Source: an uncultured Saprospiraceae bacterium
Lineage (GTDB): Bacteria > Bacteroidota > Bacteroidia > Chitinophagales > Saprospiraceae
Direction: 5' to 3'
Length of the DNA: 64,000 bases
Assembly: GCA_938015415.1 (NCBI GenBank)
Contig: CALLPK010000029.1
Location: 43,018 to 107,017, forward strand
Positions within the stretch are counted from its first letter, which is position 1. Every line of letters starts with the position of its first letter. Below are positions 26,524-35,181 of the stretch, piece after piece. A program made the translations under genes and the position numbers. The notes beneath the pieces are model-generated. The model had not been told where the DNA came from, ran no database searches, and saw only the letters and a list, made by a program, of their open reading frames with translations.

Positions 26524-29500
26524 CTACCTTAAAATAACCAGTTTACCAAAGTCTTGCTTGAAAAATTTATTAATAGCATTATTCTCTAACTTTTCTACCG
26601 ATGCTCCAGTCTCTTCTTCTGCCACCAACCTGTAAAGGTAAACACCGTTAGCAAGTCTGCCACCATACTCATCCGTTCCATCCCACCGGTAATCGGTCAG
26701 ATGGGTTCCTACCCTTAATGGACCAATTTCGTCTTGCGTAATCTCCTTTACAACTTTACCGGATACCGTAAATATCTGAATTTTGAAAAAATCCGGAGAC
26801 TTGCTACCCGTTAGGGTATAAGCAAACTGGGTTGAAGTAGAAAATGGATTAGGGTAATTTACTAAATTGGAAATAGCTGTTTTTGTAATAATTTCAAAAA
26901 TTATTCGGTAATCAATCTTACCAGATGAATTCCCGGAAACATCAGAAGAACTGATACTCAATTCGTACTGGCCATCTACCGAAAATGTTGGATTCATTTC
27001 GATCCGGGAAGTATTCGTCGCTTCATTCGTACTACTGGGTATAAAACGGACAAAGTCATTATCGAAACTGATATTTCTGGCAATGGATTCACCAGGATAC
27101 TTTAAAAATAATTGATAATTACTCGTATCATTCAACAATAGAAACTCATTTTCGTCCGTCAATGAAATATTAATGACGGGTTGGGCGGATACTAAATCGC
27201 CATTCATAATATGTTTTCCATCAAATGTTACATCCAATAAAGGATTTTCTGTATCACCACTTACGAAAAAATCTCTAACGGCAAAATTATTAAACTTGTA
27301 TAATTCCTTTTGATCTTCTGCTGGATTTATCTCAAAAATAAATTGCTGTAAGCCAGAGAGATCTTTACTGTCAATCGTAAAATTTGCTACCTGAGCAGAT
27401 CCTTTGGCAAGCGGAGCAATTCTTTTTTGATAAATAGTCGTTTCATTGTTTCTTTTTTGAATAACAGAAACTTCTACCAGTAGACTATCCATGTCGTATT
27501 CTGTCATATTTTCTATGCCCATTTCAAATAACATCGGCTCACCTTGCTGGATGGTATCATTATAAAATTGATAAGCAACGTTACTATTAATCGCAGCATC
27601 AGGTAAACCTTCGTACCGTACTCGCAGATATTCTAAATCCGGAGCAGTACGACTGTCTGGGTCTTCTGTTTGATAAATAATTCGTAAATAAGGAAATTGA
27701 GCAGCATCCAGACCTGCAATCACCGTATCTCTGGCCTGAATGTTCGAATAAATTAAAGTTTCTGTGCCAGTAGCACTTATACCAGTAATCGAAATATGAC
27801 TACTATCATCCAGGACATCTTCGTTCAATAAATTCCACTCCAGCTTTTCCCAATTTTTAGCAGGGCCAATAGCGGGAGTTGTTAAAAATCCAATAGATGT
27901 TGAAACTGGAAGGAAAGCATTAACATCTACGCTACCATTCGCATCTTCGGCAATACCTTCTGCCAGAACTGATTGATCTTTTACATAGAAAAAAGTGTAA
28001 GGGACCGTACCACGTGTGATTAACTCATTTGCTAAATTAGCTCCCTGATTGTTCAATATTTCATAGATGTTGGTACCAAACGTATTCGTATCATTAGACC
28101 ATTCTTCAGGTTTTATATCATCTGTTGAATCTTTCATAGCCGTAAAAAATAAGACCATGCTGCCTGTTGGAATGGTATCCCGCATAAAACGCATTAAATC
28201 AGCTCGGCCTTCCGGTGTTTGCGGTTTGAACGTAAAAGTTCGCTTACCGGCCGCATCTATAGAACCATAGTTACCACCAGAATTAAGATGTCCTCCTCCC
28301 GTAATGGCATCTCCATACCATATAGAAATCGCTCCTCCATTGGCAGTAGACCACGGGAGCACAGAAGAAGCTGGACTATCGAAGTTAAAATAAAAAGCCG
28401 GTCGGGGATCTTGTGGTTCCCAGGTTTTATTGAACAACCTAATATTGGGACCATTTAAATTAAAATTGAATTCATTACCCTCATTAATGGTCAAATTTTC
28501 AACTAAACTTTCATTGTACTGGAAGTGGTGCGACTGATTCCAGCCCGGAGACGATCCGGGCAAATAAACAAAGGAACTATTAGACCATTTGTAACTTTCT
28601 AACGCAGATATACTATCGGGACTCACTCTCCAATAATAAACTTTATCCGCCACAAGAGACAAGGCAGGACTCCATTCTATGAGCCCTCCGGACGCAGAAA
28701 TTCTAGTGGATTCTTTTATTGGGCTATTGAAGCGGTTAGTCGTATCTATCTCCATTAGATAGTCTTTGGGGGCAACAATACCATTGGTAGTAGATGCTCT
28801 TAATTTAAAAGCCTCGGGAGCGGTCAATATTCCATATTGTGGTGGATAAACCACCCTGGCACTGTTGTCAATAATATAAAGCTGTACTCCTTCTATCCCA
28901 TTATCATCTACTAACGAATTATTATTTTCGGCAGAAGGGGTTGGGAATTCTTCAATCATATTTCTGGGATCCAGAGTAATGAGAAAACGATTCAGACCTA
29001 CTGCGTCTTCTTTAAAAGATGGAAGTCTAACACTAACCTGACGATTATGTGCAGGACTTACTTCTCTGGATGATAGAAGCGGAACTGTTGTGCCATTTGG
29101 TAAAATCTGGGTAATCGTTATATCTATAGAATCCTCTATTTTAAATCCTAAATTGATTATATCAAAAATCATATTAAAGCTATCAATTTGCGCGTTGATG
29201 GTCGCTGGCTCAAAAGCTACTGAGTTAATGTCAATGACGTAATCTGGTCCAGGACTTACACTCAACTTAAACGCAGGATCTCCCTGCAAAGTAAATTGGT
29301 GCTTTAGCGTTTTAAAAGGGGAACTCTCAACAGGGTCAAATTGACGGATGGCGGTCAAGGCTGCATCACCGATCCCTTGACCAAAATTATTGGTACCCAA
29401 GGCAGTATATAAATATCTTTGAAAACTATTCAACCCAGAGATAAATCCTAAACCGGTCGTGGCTCCCATCGCAATTGCTCCTTGATCCGGATTACCAAAA

Positions 29501-31551
29501 ACAAATTTTTCACTAATGCCAAACTGAGCAGTGTGAATATTCCCCGAATAGCAACCTAGTGAAAACATCACTGGATATTTGCCTTTATTGTCATAGTTCA
29601 ATGGGTTGTCAATATTGAAATCAAAAGTCCCAACTCCGGAGTGACCAAAGAAAGTCAGCATGGATACTCCCTCATTTATTCGATCAAAAATAGCATCTGA
29701 TTCTACGTTTGCTATGACATCTGAATTAGCTTTAAAGACAGAATTTACATTTGCTCCATATTTATTGTTTTCAATTATTCCTTCCAGCCCAATAAGACTT
29801 TGTTGTATGCTGGTTCGCTCTGAGTTATTTCCGCCACCGCCTAGATGTAGTATCTGCTTCATCCAATCCCGGCCAACAATCGTTTGTGGACTATTTTGCT
29901 GATTACTTTCCAGCTCAATCATTTTATTTAAATAAATTTCAATTTGACGAGGGGTTGTTACCGCAATTCTTCCAATTGGAACAATTGGATATTCTTTGTC
30001 TTTTTCGGCGACTAACAAATTATCACTTCCAGGATACCCAAAAGTTGGGACGAAAAAATCGGAATAGGCAGCTGACATATCAATACTGTCCCTAGCACTG
30101 GAATACTCTCGGCCTTTCCCAATTATAAAAATATATTTTAAATTCGGCCACTGGGATTGTTTCTGTTGTATGAAATTTCTAACAGAAAGCGGATGACGAT
30201 TTATTCCATAACTGTACTGGTTGTACAAATCCCTTACATTGATGACGGTTGTTGTGAAACCTCCACCTTCTTCGGAAGCACGGTAAGCCGCATATTGTTG
30301 GACGAAATCATTCCCTTGACCATCATTGTACAACCGATCATTCGAGATAATTAAATAATCTGTTGCTGTACTTTCGTAATCTTGCCAGACAACAGGCTCC
30401 AGCATATTGATATTATTTAATCCAGTATTAGAATTAAATAAGACCAACTGTCTTTCGGTTACCGAAGGTGGTAGTGCTATCTTTACTAAATCTCCGGTCA
30501 CTACTGCGTCTAGCTTAATCTGGTTGGTTACATCATACAAAACTGGAATTCCATCGGTCAAGTTGAAATTCTCTATTTCTAAATACGTGACACCATTATT
30601 CTCTCTGATTTTAAATTCATAATAATCAGTTCCATCAAAGTTGAAAAGTCTAGGATAAATAAGCTGAGTGTACGCAATGGCGTGTCGATCATTCGTTCCA
30701 TTGATTCCTTCATAAATAATTCTTGTGTTATCTCTCAAAATACTGGTAGGAACTGCTGCCTCAACGTCTTCTAAGGAATACCCGCTGGAGGATTGGCTGA
30801 AAATAGTATCTCCCCGCACTGAAACAGCATGCTGATGTGCACGGTCATTTAGTACAAATCGAGTTTTAACAGTAGTCGTTAATTCATCTAGATATCTGTG
30901 ATTAGTGGGCACCGTAACCGTTGTTTTGGTTCTATAACCACCGGTAAAACCTTCAAATTTGCCGTAAGTCGAAAGTGCTTCGCCTAGGGTAGATTCTAGT
31001 TTTTTGACATGACCAGTCCTGGTAGCACTGAATCTGCTAAATATAATAAGCTCATCTTTCCAGAAGAAAGCTTCTGGTTGGGGTAAGGCATTTAAGTCAT
31101 TGTCAATTTCTACTACTCTGGGATTTGTACTACCTCCTTCCCAAGTCAAAAAATAACTCATGGTATCTGTCACTAAACTATACTCGGGATTTAAGATATC
31201 TTCGTTCGGATCAACAAATAAATTTCGGTCTAACTCAGAGCGATTTTTTTGACCATAAAACTCTATATAATCGTTCGCTTCCAAAAGACCAGAAGTAGAT
31301 ACATAAATGGGCACTTGTTCTCCTAGTCTATACAGCTGATAATCCTCCGTGGCGATCTGCGAGACGGGAATCCCCGCTTGCACTAACACAGACTGTGAAA
31401 TTCGGTACACACCATCTTCCGCAATGGCCATCTTAAAGTACGACTGGTCAAAATTGATCCACTCGTCGCCAAAATTACCATCCGACATTTGCGCATAGCT
31501 GGCAGTGAAAGAAAGTGTAAACAACAGGGCCAATGAATATAAATACTTCAT
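26524..31551 (-). CDS. C25 (gingipain-type) peptidase, PorU-like, with T9SS C-terminal domain
   Basis: The protein has 1675 residues. A signal peptide (about 1-20, ending SYAQ) leads a beta-rich N-terminal region, then the C25 caspase-like domain: TDYLIISNDR near residue 400, the catalytic His637 in FFGHSGVG and Cys667 in SLGCYSGN, 30 residues apart as in gingipains and PorU. Ig-like and CARDB-like domains follow, and the last ~80 residues are a FlgD-like/T9SS type A sorting domain (NYPNPFSTSTQFAY to GKLVILR). PorU removes cargo sorting domains and joins cargo to A-LPS at the cell surface; this longer protein fits what is often called PorU2. It is the first gene of an operon with sugar-modifying enzymes. 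Sortase versus secreted protease is not settled by sequence. Confidence 0.85.
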   Translation of the reverse strand: MKYLYSLALLFTLSFTASYAQMSDGNFGDEWINFDQSYFKMAIAEDGVYRISQSVLVQAGIPVSQIATEDYQLYRLGEQVPIYVSTSGLLEANDYIEFYGQKNRSELDRNLFVDPNEDILNPEYSLVTDTMSYFLTWEGGSTNPRVVEIDNDLNALPQPEAFFWKDELIIFSRFSATRTGHVKKLESTLGEALSTYGKFEGFTGGYRTKTTVTVPTNHRYLDELTTTVKTRFVLNDRAHQHAVSVRGDTIFSQSSSGYSLEDVEAAVPTSILRDNTRIIYEGINGTNDRHAIAYTQLIYPRLFNFDGTDYYEFKIRENNGVTYLEIENFNLTDGIPVLYDVTNQIKLDAVVTGDLVKIALPPSVTERQLVLFNSNTGLNNINMLEPVVWQDYESTATDYLIISNDRLYNDGQGNDFVQQYAAYRASEEGGGFTTTVINVRDLYNQYSYGINRHPLSVRNFIQQKQSQWPNLKYIFIIGKGREYSSARDSIDMSAAYSDFFVPTFGYPGSDNLLVAEKDKEYPIVPIGRIAVTTPRQIEIYLNKMIELESNQQNSPQTIVGRDWMKQILHLGGGGNNSERTSIQQSLIGLEGIIENNKYGANVNSVFKANSDVIANVESDAIFDRINEGVSMLTFFGHSGVGTFDFNIDNPLNYDNKGKYPVMFSLGCYSGNIHTAQFGISEKFVFGNPDQGAIAMGATTGLGFISGLNSFQRYLYTALGTNNFGQGIGDAALTAIRQFDPVESSPFKTLKHQFTLQGDPAFKLSVSPGPDYVIDINSVAFEPATINAQIDSFNMIFDIINLGFKIEDSIDITITQILPNGTTVPLLSSREVSPAHNRQVSVRLPSFKEDAVGLNRFLITLDPRNMIEEFPTPSAENNNSLVDDNGIEGVQLYIIDNSARVVYPPQYGILTAPEAFKLRASTTNGIVAPKDYLMEIDTTNRFNSPIKESTRISASGGLIEWSPALSLVADKVYYWRVSPDSISALESYKWSNSSFVYLPGSSPGWNQSHHFQYNESLVENLTINEGNEFNFNLNGPNIRLFNKTWEPQDPRPAFYFNFDSPASSVLPWSTANGGAISIWYGDAITGGGHLNSGGNYGSIDAAGKRTFTFKPQTPEGRADLMRFMRDTIPTGSMVLFFTAMKDSTDDIKPEEWSNDTNTFGTNIYEILNNQGANLANELITRGTVPYTFFYVKDQSVLAEGIAEDANGSVDVNAFLPVSTSIGFLTTPAIGPAKNWEKLEWNLLNEDVLDDSSHISITGISATGTETLIYSNIQARDTVIAGLDAAQFPYLRIIYQTEDPDSRTAPDLEYLRVRYEGLPDAAINSNVAYQFYNDTIQQGEPMLFEMGIENMTEYDMDSLLVEVSVIQKRNNETTIYQKRIAPLAKGSAQVANFTIDSKDLSGLQQFIFEINPAEDQKELYKFNNFAVRDFFVSGDTENPLLDVTFDGKHIMNGDLVSAQPVINISLTDENEFLLLNDTSNYQLFLKYPGESIARNISFDNDFVRFIPSSTNEATNTSRIEMNPTFSVDGQYELSISSSDVSGNSSGKIDYRIIFEIITKTAISNLVNYPNPFSTSTQFAYTLTGSKSPDFFKIQIFTVSGKVVKEITQDEIGPLRVGTHLTDYRWDGTDEYGGRLANGVYLYRLVAEEETGASVEKLENNAINKFFKQDFGKLVILR

Positions 31552-31689
31552 TTTATTTATGATATAGTGTGATTTGTAAAAAATTCAGACAGGTATAGAT
31601 AGCAAACGGCTATTTTGGTTATTTGACAGGTTATGCTAGCTGTCTAAAACAGCGAAGGGTTCTTTCCGTTGATTTAACGAAAATAACAA
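31552..31689. other. Intergenic leader of the PorU-like operon
   Basis: The 460-bp gap between the PorU-like gene and the prohibitin-like gene is filled from 31690 by a MITE-like element and from 31934 by a terminator. The remaining 138 bp adjoining the PorU-like start should hold its minus-strand promoter; I see no exact TANNTTTG box there. Confidence 0.4.
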
Positions 31690-31851
31690 TGAAGTTGTTT
31701 AAGAATTCGAAAAGCAGCCGAGAGCTAGAGAAAATTTTTTAATTCAAGTCTCTTTTTTGAGTGTATAGCCGCGCTATGGACGAGAAAAAAGACGAAGAAT
31801 TGGAGAATTTTATCAGCTCGTAGGCAATTTTGGAGTTGTTAAACAACTTCA
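31690..31851. repeat. MITE-like element copy B (162 bp)
   Basis: The ends are TGAAGTTGTTTAA and TTAAACAACTTCA. In reverse complement its flanks align with copy A at 1387-1492. The additional central 56 bp form an imperfect hairpin, CTTTTTT..TATAGCC paired with GGCTATA-like sequence and AAAAAAG. No coding potential is visible. It lies between the PorU-like and prohibitin-like genes. Confidence 0.82.
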
Positions 31852-31933
31852 ATATAAAAGTACCCAAAATAGTACCATTTTCCAATAAAAAAACAGGAAA
31901 CAACGTCATTTGTCTGGTTGTTTACGCTGTGGC

Positions 31934-31974
31934 AAAAAAATAACCCGTTTCAGCTATCGGCCAAGACGGGTTAT
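31934..31974 (-). terminator. Rho-independent terminator of the prohibitin-like gene
   Basis: On the minus strand a perfect 9-bp stem ATAACCCGT / ACGGGTTAT closes a 17-nt loop and is followed by seven T residues. It starts 37 bp after the stop of the gene at 32012 and is the clearest intrinsic terminator in the window. Confidence 0.85.
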
Positions 31975-32011
31975 CCTTTATTTTTAAGTGCTTTTTATTT
32001 ACAACACAGTG

Positions 32012-32827
32012 TTAGTTGCCTAAAATCAGGGGTAGTCCATTATCTCCTCCTCCGACGATAATTACCTTGGAATTAGGGGAATTGGCCAGCTCTAAGGTCG
32101 CTTCAATCCCTTTATCCTGTAAGATTTTATCGGTCAAACTGGCATTTAGAATCCGGTTGGACTCAGCTTTGGCCTCGGCTTCAATAATTTTACGTTCTGA
32201 TTCCTTGCGCTCCCGGTCCAGCAGGAAATCATACTGGAAGGCTAGCTGCTCTTCTTCCAGTTTCTGTTCAATGGCTGCTTTTAGCTTTTCGGGTAACTGT
32301 ACCGAACGAATCAGTACGGCATCAATGACAATATATTTGTTTTGGACTGCTTTTAATGTTGATTGCTCAATTTCGTCCTGAATAGCTTCTCTTTTGGTCG
32401 AATAAAGCTCTTCGGGAAGGTATTTTCCAATTACTTCTCGCACGGCTGAACGAATCTCAGGTTTAATGATTCGCTCAACGTAGTCAATCCCGATTTCATC
32501 GTGTAAATGCCCGATTTTTGCCGGTAACGGATTAAAACGGTAGGATAATTCTACGGCAATGGACAGACCATTTTTGGATAATACATCCATTTTTTCAAAC
32601 GCTTCGTTGACTCGGACATCATAGATATACATCTTGTTCCAGGGGGCAATGACGTGAAATCCTTGATCGTAAACGGTCTCTTTGTCTAGCCCACCACTAA
32701 ACGGGCGAAAGATGATTCCCTTTTCACCCGGATCAATATTGAGAAAAAGACTATTGGACAAACTAACGAGTAAGATCAATATGATAAAGCCAACTATGGC
32801 AAAACCCATAAATTTATTTTGTTTCAT
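32012..32827 (-). CDS. Prohibitin-like SPFH/Band 7 protein
   Basis: The protein has 271 residues. One N-terminal membrane helix (about 9-28) precedes an SPFH domain starting INIDPGEKGIIFRPF (LNIDPGEKG is the usual motif). It continues through FHVIAPWNKMYIYDVR and a helical, charged coiled-coil tail (KAAIEQKLEEEQLAFQYDF, then LDRERKESERKIIEAEAKAE). These are features of prohibitin homologues, which form membrane-anchored rings and scaffold or protect membrane proteins such as FtsH. It is probably monocistronic: a terminator follows it and 427 bp separate it from the divergent DUF2279 gene. The partner protease is not in the window. Confidence 0.88.
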   Translation of the reverse strand: MKQNKFMGFAIVGFIILILLVSLSNSLFLNIDPGEKGIIFRPFSGGLDKETVYDQGFHVIAPWNKMYIYDVRVNEAFEKMDVLSKNGLSIAVELSYRFNPLPAKIGHLHDEIGIDYVERIIKPEIRSAVREVIGKYLPEELYSTKREAIQDEIEQSTLKAVQNKYIVIDAVLIRSVQLPEKLKAAIEQKLEEEQLAFQYDFLLDRERKESERKIIEAEAKAESNRILNASLTDKILQDKGIEATLELANSPNSKVIIVGGGDNGLPLILGN

Positions 32828-32873
32828 GATAACAGTTTAATGATTAAGTAACTTCGTTTATTAGACTTTATGC

Positions 32874-33014
32874 TGAAATGTTTTGTATAGAAAACAATTA
32901 GAGATTTTTGGTCAGGTTGAAGCTCTTTTTTGAATACATAGCCTAGCTATGGATAAGAAAAAAGCTGAAAAGCTGGACAAAAAGATCATTTGGGAGCATA
33001 CAAATTATTTTGGA
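32874..33014. repeat. Hairpin-bearing repeat, divergent relative of MITE-like copy B
   Basis: The core (about 32926-32980) matches the central hairpin of copy B: CTTTTTTGA..CATAGC, then GCTATGG..AGAAAAAAG, with a 6-bp CATAGC/GCTATG stem closing a TAG/CTA loop. The ends (TGAAATGTTTTGTAT and the facing ATACAAATTATTTTGG) are only imperfectly inverted and differ from copies A and B. It occupies most of the gap between the prohibitin-like and DUF2279 genes; the rest of that gap (33015-33254) shows nothing I can name. Confidence 0.65.
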
Positions 33015-33254
33015 ATAAAGTCTAGTCTATAGGGGTAACAATCAATTATGGTATTAGTTTTCCGGAGTGGGTTTGACAAATTTAGTGAAAACCCGCGGTA
33101 TTCTATAATTTAAGTTTTTTGGTGATCAAATTGTTTGAAAAAGAGTGGTTTTACCTAAGTAAAGAACTATTATCTAAAGCATAACCAGTCTAAATGGTTT
33201 TTACCCTCGTAAATACACTTCATCTTTACTAGTTTTTCACTTATTTTTACCAAT

Positions 33255-34253
33255 ATGAAGCTACCCTTTTTCATTGCTGTCATCAGTTTGTTATGCTGCT
33301 CCGCAAGTCCGTTGACTGCGCAGAAGGAGAAGCCCAGCGGTTTTTTTGCTCCGGCTGATACCTTAAATAAGGCCCGCACCTACACCCTCATCGGTGGTAC
33401 TTCCGCAGGCTACGTAGCTACGATGATCGGACTTAACGCCGCGTGGTACTCCGATTTTGAACGCTCTGAATTTCAATTTTTTAACGATTGGGGCGAATGG
33501 AACGATATGGACAAAGCAGGGCATTTTTATTCCGCTTACAACGAAAGTTTAATTCTTATGTACGGTGGAATTTGGGCCGGAATGCCCCGAAAAAAAGCCA
33601 TGTGGCTAGGCGTCGGATTCGGAGCGCTCTTTCAAACTAGCATCGAAGTACTGGATGGCTTTTCTGCCAAATGGGGATTCTCCGTTGGAGATATTGCCTT
33701 CAATACCGGCGGACTCGCCTTGCTCGCCGCACAGGAACTAGCCTGGCAGGAACAACGGATTACCTTAAAATTTTCTGCTCATCCGGTTAGCTATCCCCAA
33801 ACGATTGTCAATGCTACCAATGGTGACGGTACGACGACCATCTCCGACCGGACGGCTGATCTTTATGGCACTAAATTCTACGAAACTTTTCTCAAAGACT
33901 ATAACGGACAAACGATCTGGGCCTCCGTTAACCTTCGTTCTTTTATGAAAAAGAAAAATTCAAAAATACCGCGCTGGCTCAACGTTGCCGTCGGTTATGG
34001 CGCTGATAATTTGCTAGGTGGTTTCGCTAATGTGTGGACCATCGACGATCTCAACTACGCAGCTAGTCCCGCAAACTTCCCCCGCCGGCGCCAGTTCTAC
34101 CTTTCCTTCGACGTCGATTTTACCCGCCTCAAAACGCGTAGACCTTTTGTAAAAGGATTACTGATTTGTTTAAATGCACTGAAATTTCCCGCTCCTACAC
34201 TGGAGTGGAATACCCACGGTGGCGGCTTCAGATTTTATCCGGTTTATTTTTAA
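33255..34253 (+). CDS. DUF2279 family protein (YfiM-like)
   Basis: The protein has 332 residues. It begins with a signal peptide (about 1-22, SPLTAQ). The core FNDWGEWNDMDKAGHFYSAY, with KAMWLGVGFGALFQTSIEVLDGF and the GDIAFNTGG segment, matches DUF2279, a family of predicted envelope proteins related to E. coli YfiM. Several hydrophobic stretches within the core fit membrane association. Its function is not known. The gene stands alone between the prohibitin-like gene and a repeat-rich gap, with no co-oriented neighbour. It is more GC-rich than the surrounding intergenic DNA. Confidence 0.85.
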   Translation: MKLPFFIAVISLLCCSASPLTAQKEKPSGFFAPADTLNKARTYTLIGGTSAGYVATMIGLNAAWYSDFERSEFQFFNDWGEWNDMDKAGHFYSAYNESLILMYGGIWAGMPRKKAMWLGVGFGALFQTSIEVLDGFSAKWGFSVGDIAFNTGGLALLAAQELAWQEQRITLKFSAHPVSYPQTIVNATNGDGTTTISDRTADLYGTKFYETFLKDYNGQTIWASVNLRSFMKKKNSKIPRWLNVAVGYGADNLLGGFANVWTIDDLNYAASPANFPRRRQFYLSFDVDFTRLKTRRPFVKGLLICLNALKFPAPTLEWNTHGGGFRFYPVYF

Positions 34254-34382
34254 AAAAATAATTCTTCATCACTTATGGAAGAGGTAATTGGTTAATCAGT
34301 TACTTTTAATCAGGTAAGTAGGTCTAATTTATACTGGTCCACGGATTAACTGATCTACCAATTAACTATTCTACAAATCAAT

Positions 34383-34414
34383 CCATCAATCCACCAATCC
34401 GCACATCAAATTGC
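34383..34414 (+). repeat. 8-bp-period array, four units
   Basis: Units AATCCATC, AATCCACC, AATCCGCA, CATCAAAT extend the family seen at 16384, 41117 and 49004, in the same orientation. It joins directly onto the dispersed repeat at 34413. The rest of the gap 34254-34382 holds only low-complexity 'ATTAACT' words. Confidence 0.65.
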
Positions 34415-34491
34415 CACCCGTCCGCTTTCGCGGTGCCTTCCTTTGTCGTATTGTCATACGCCACCCTCCTTCGTCGGGATCAGTCAGTTAT
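34413..34491. repeat. Dispersed repeat F, longer copy
   Basis: The segment holds GCGGTGCCTTCCTTTGTCG, an insert with CGTATtgtcATACG hairpin, then CGGGATCAGTCAGTTAT. The shorter copy at 44997-45043 has GCGGTGCTCTCCTTTATCGG followed by GATCAGTCGGTTAT. The right end overlaps the stop codon of the zinc-ribbon gene by 4 bp. Confidence 0.65.
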
Positions 34492-34856
34492 TCCACGTAA
34501 GACTGCCGCACCACCAGCGCAAACAGATCTCCATCCAGTGGCAAATATCCCTGATCATAACAAAATCGGTACGTTTTTCCCGCCTTTGTTTGGTAAATAT
34601 TTGTGAAATATGAAAACTTAAATCCCAATTCAAGTAGCCGATCCTTCGTCACCTTATTCTTTCCATTAGGATTTAGCTTCGCCAGAATTCTTCGGTTCTT
34701 TCGCAGAATGTTATTGACATTGCGCATAAATTGTGAATGATCACTATTCAGTTTATTATTAAAAGCACTACGACACTGATCTGAACAAAATTTTTTGTCC
34801 GCTCGACCCATAAATTCGTCGCCGCACTCTGCACACTTTTTTTTCATAGTCAGCAT
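34488..34856 (-). CDS. Small zinc-ribbon protein of unknown function
   Basis: The protein has 122 residues. The N-terminal CAECGDEFMGRADKKFCSDQC is a four-Cys treble-clef or zinc-ribbon-like finger (CX2C..CX3C) followed by a basic region (RNVNNILRKNRRILAKLNP) and a folded C-terminal part (KFSYFTNIYQTKAGKTYRF). The finger and basic helix suggest nucleic-acid binding, but I know no characterised homologue. The start is ATG at 34856 or ATG at 34847. It stands alone, with its 3' end touching repeat F and the 8-bp array. Similar short proteins are widespread in Bacteroidota. Confidence 0.75.
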   Translation of the reverse strand: MLTMKKKCAECGDEFMGRADKKFCSDQCRSAFNNKLNSDHSQFMRNVNNILRKNRRILAKLNPNGKNKVTKDRLLELGFKFSYFTNIYQTKAGKTYRFCYDQGYLPLDGDLFALVVRQSYVE

Positions 34857-35014
34857 TTTCTTTTGCTAAGAAGATAAAACTTTTAATTGCAACGTGATAT
34901 CAAAGAAAATTGTTCTAATTATTATCACTCGTGTCTTTACTTTAGTTTCATGGTGAAGTTAATTAAATTATTTAACAACCGCTATAAGGATTGTTTGAAT
35001 TTCTTTCTATAAAA

Positions 35015-35046
35015 ATTGTTGCAAAATCTAATAAGATTGTTGCAAA
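35015..35046. promoter_or_regulatory. Two direct ATTGTTGCAAA repeats, 21 bp apart
   Basis: ATTGTTGCAAA occurs at 35015-35025 and 35036-35046, two helical turns apart, about 90 bp upstream of the predicted transketolase -7 box. The spacing is what a dimeric or stacked regulator would need. The other bases of the 325-bp gap (34857-35181) are AT-rich with no further feature. Confidence 0.35.
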
Positions 35047-35133
35047 TATTTTATTTATACTTTCTGTAAAACCTACATACCATTTTATTAGAAAAAGAGC
35101 TAAAGAAGCAACTAAGTTTCGGAAAAATAAATT

Positions 35134-35141
35134 TACATTTG
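35134..35141 (+). promoter_or_regulatory. Bacteroidota -7 box (TACATTTG) for transketolase
   Basis: TACATTTG fits the TANNTTTG consensus and lies 40 bp before the ATG at 35182. No good TTTG -33 box is seen at the expected distance, so the call rests on the -7 element alone. Confidence 0.45.
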
Positions 35142-35181
35142 TGGACAATTTCTGATTAATTTTTCAATAAAAATCACTCTA

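Noticed and set aside
26524-31551. Secreted gingipain-like protease
   Set aside because: Not excluded, but the size, signal, operon partners and sorting domain fit a PorU-like surface sortase better than a free protease.
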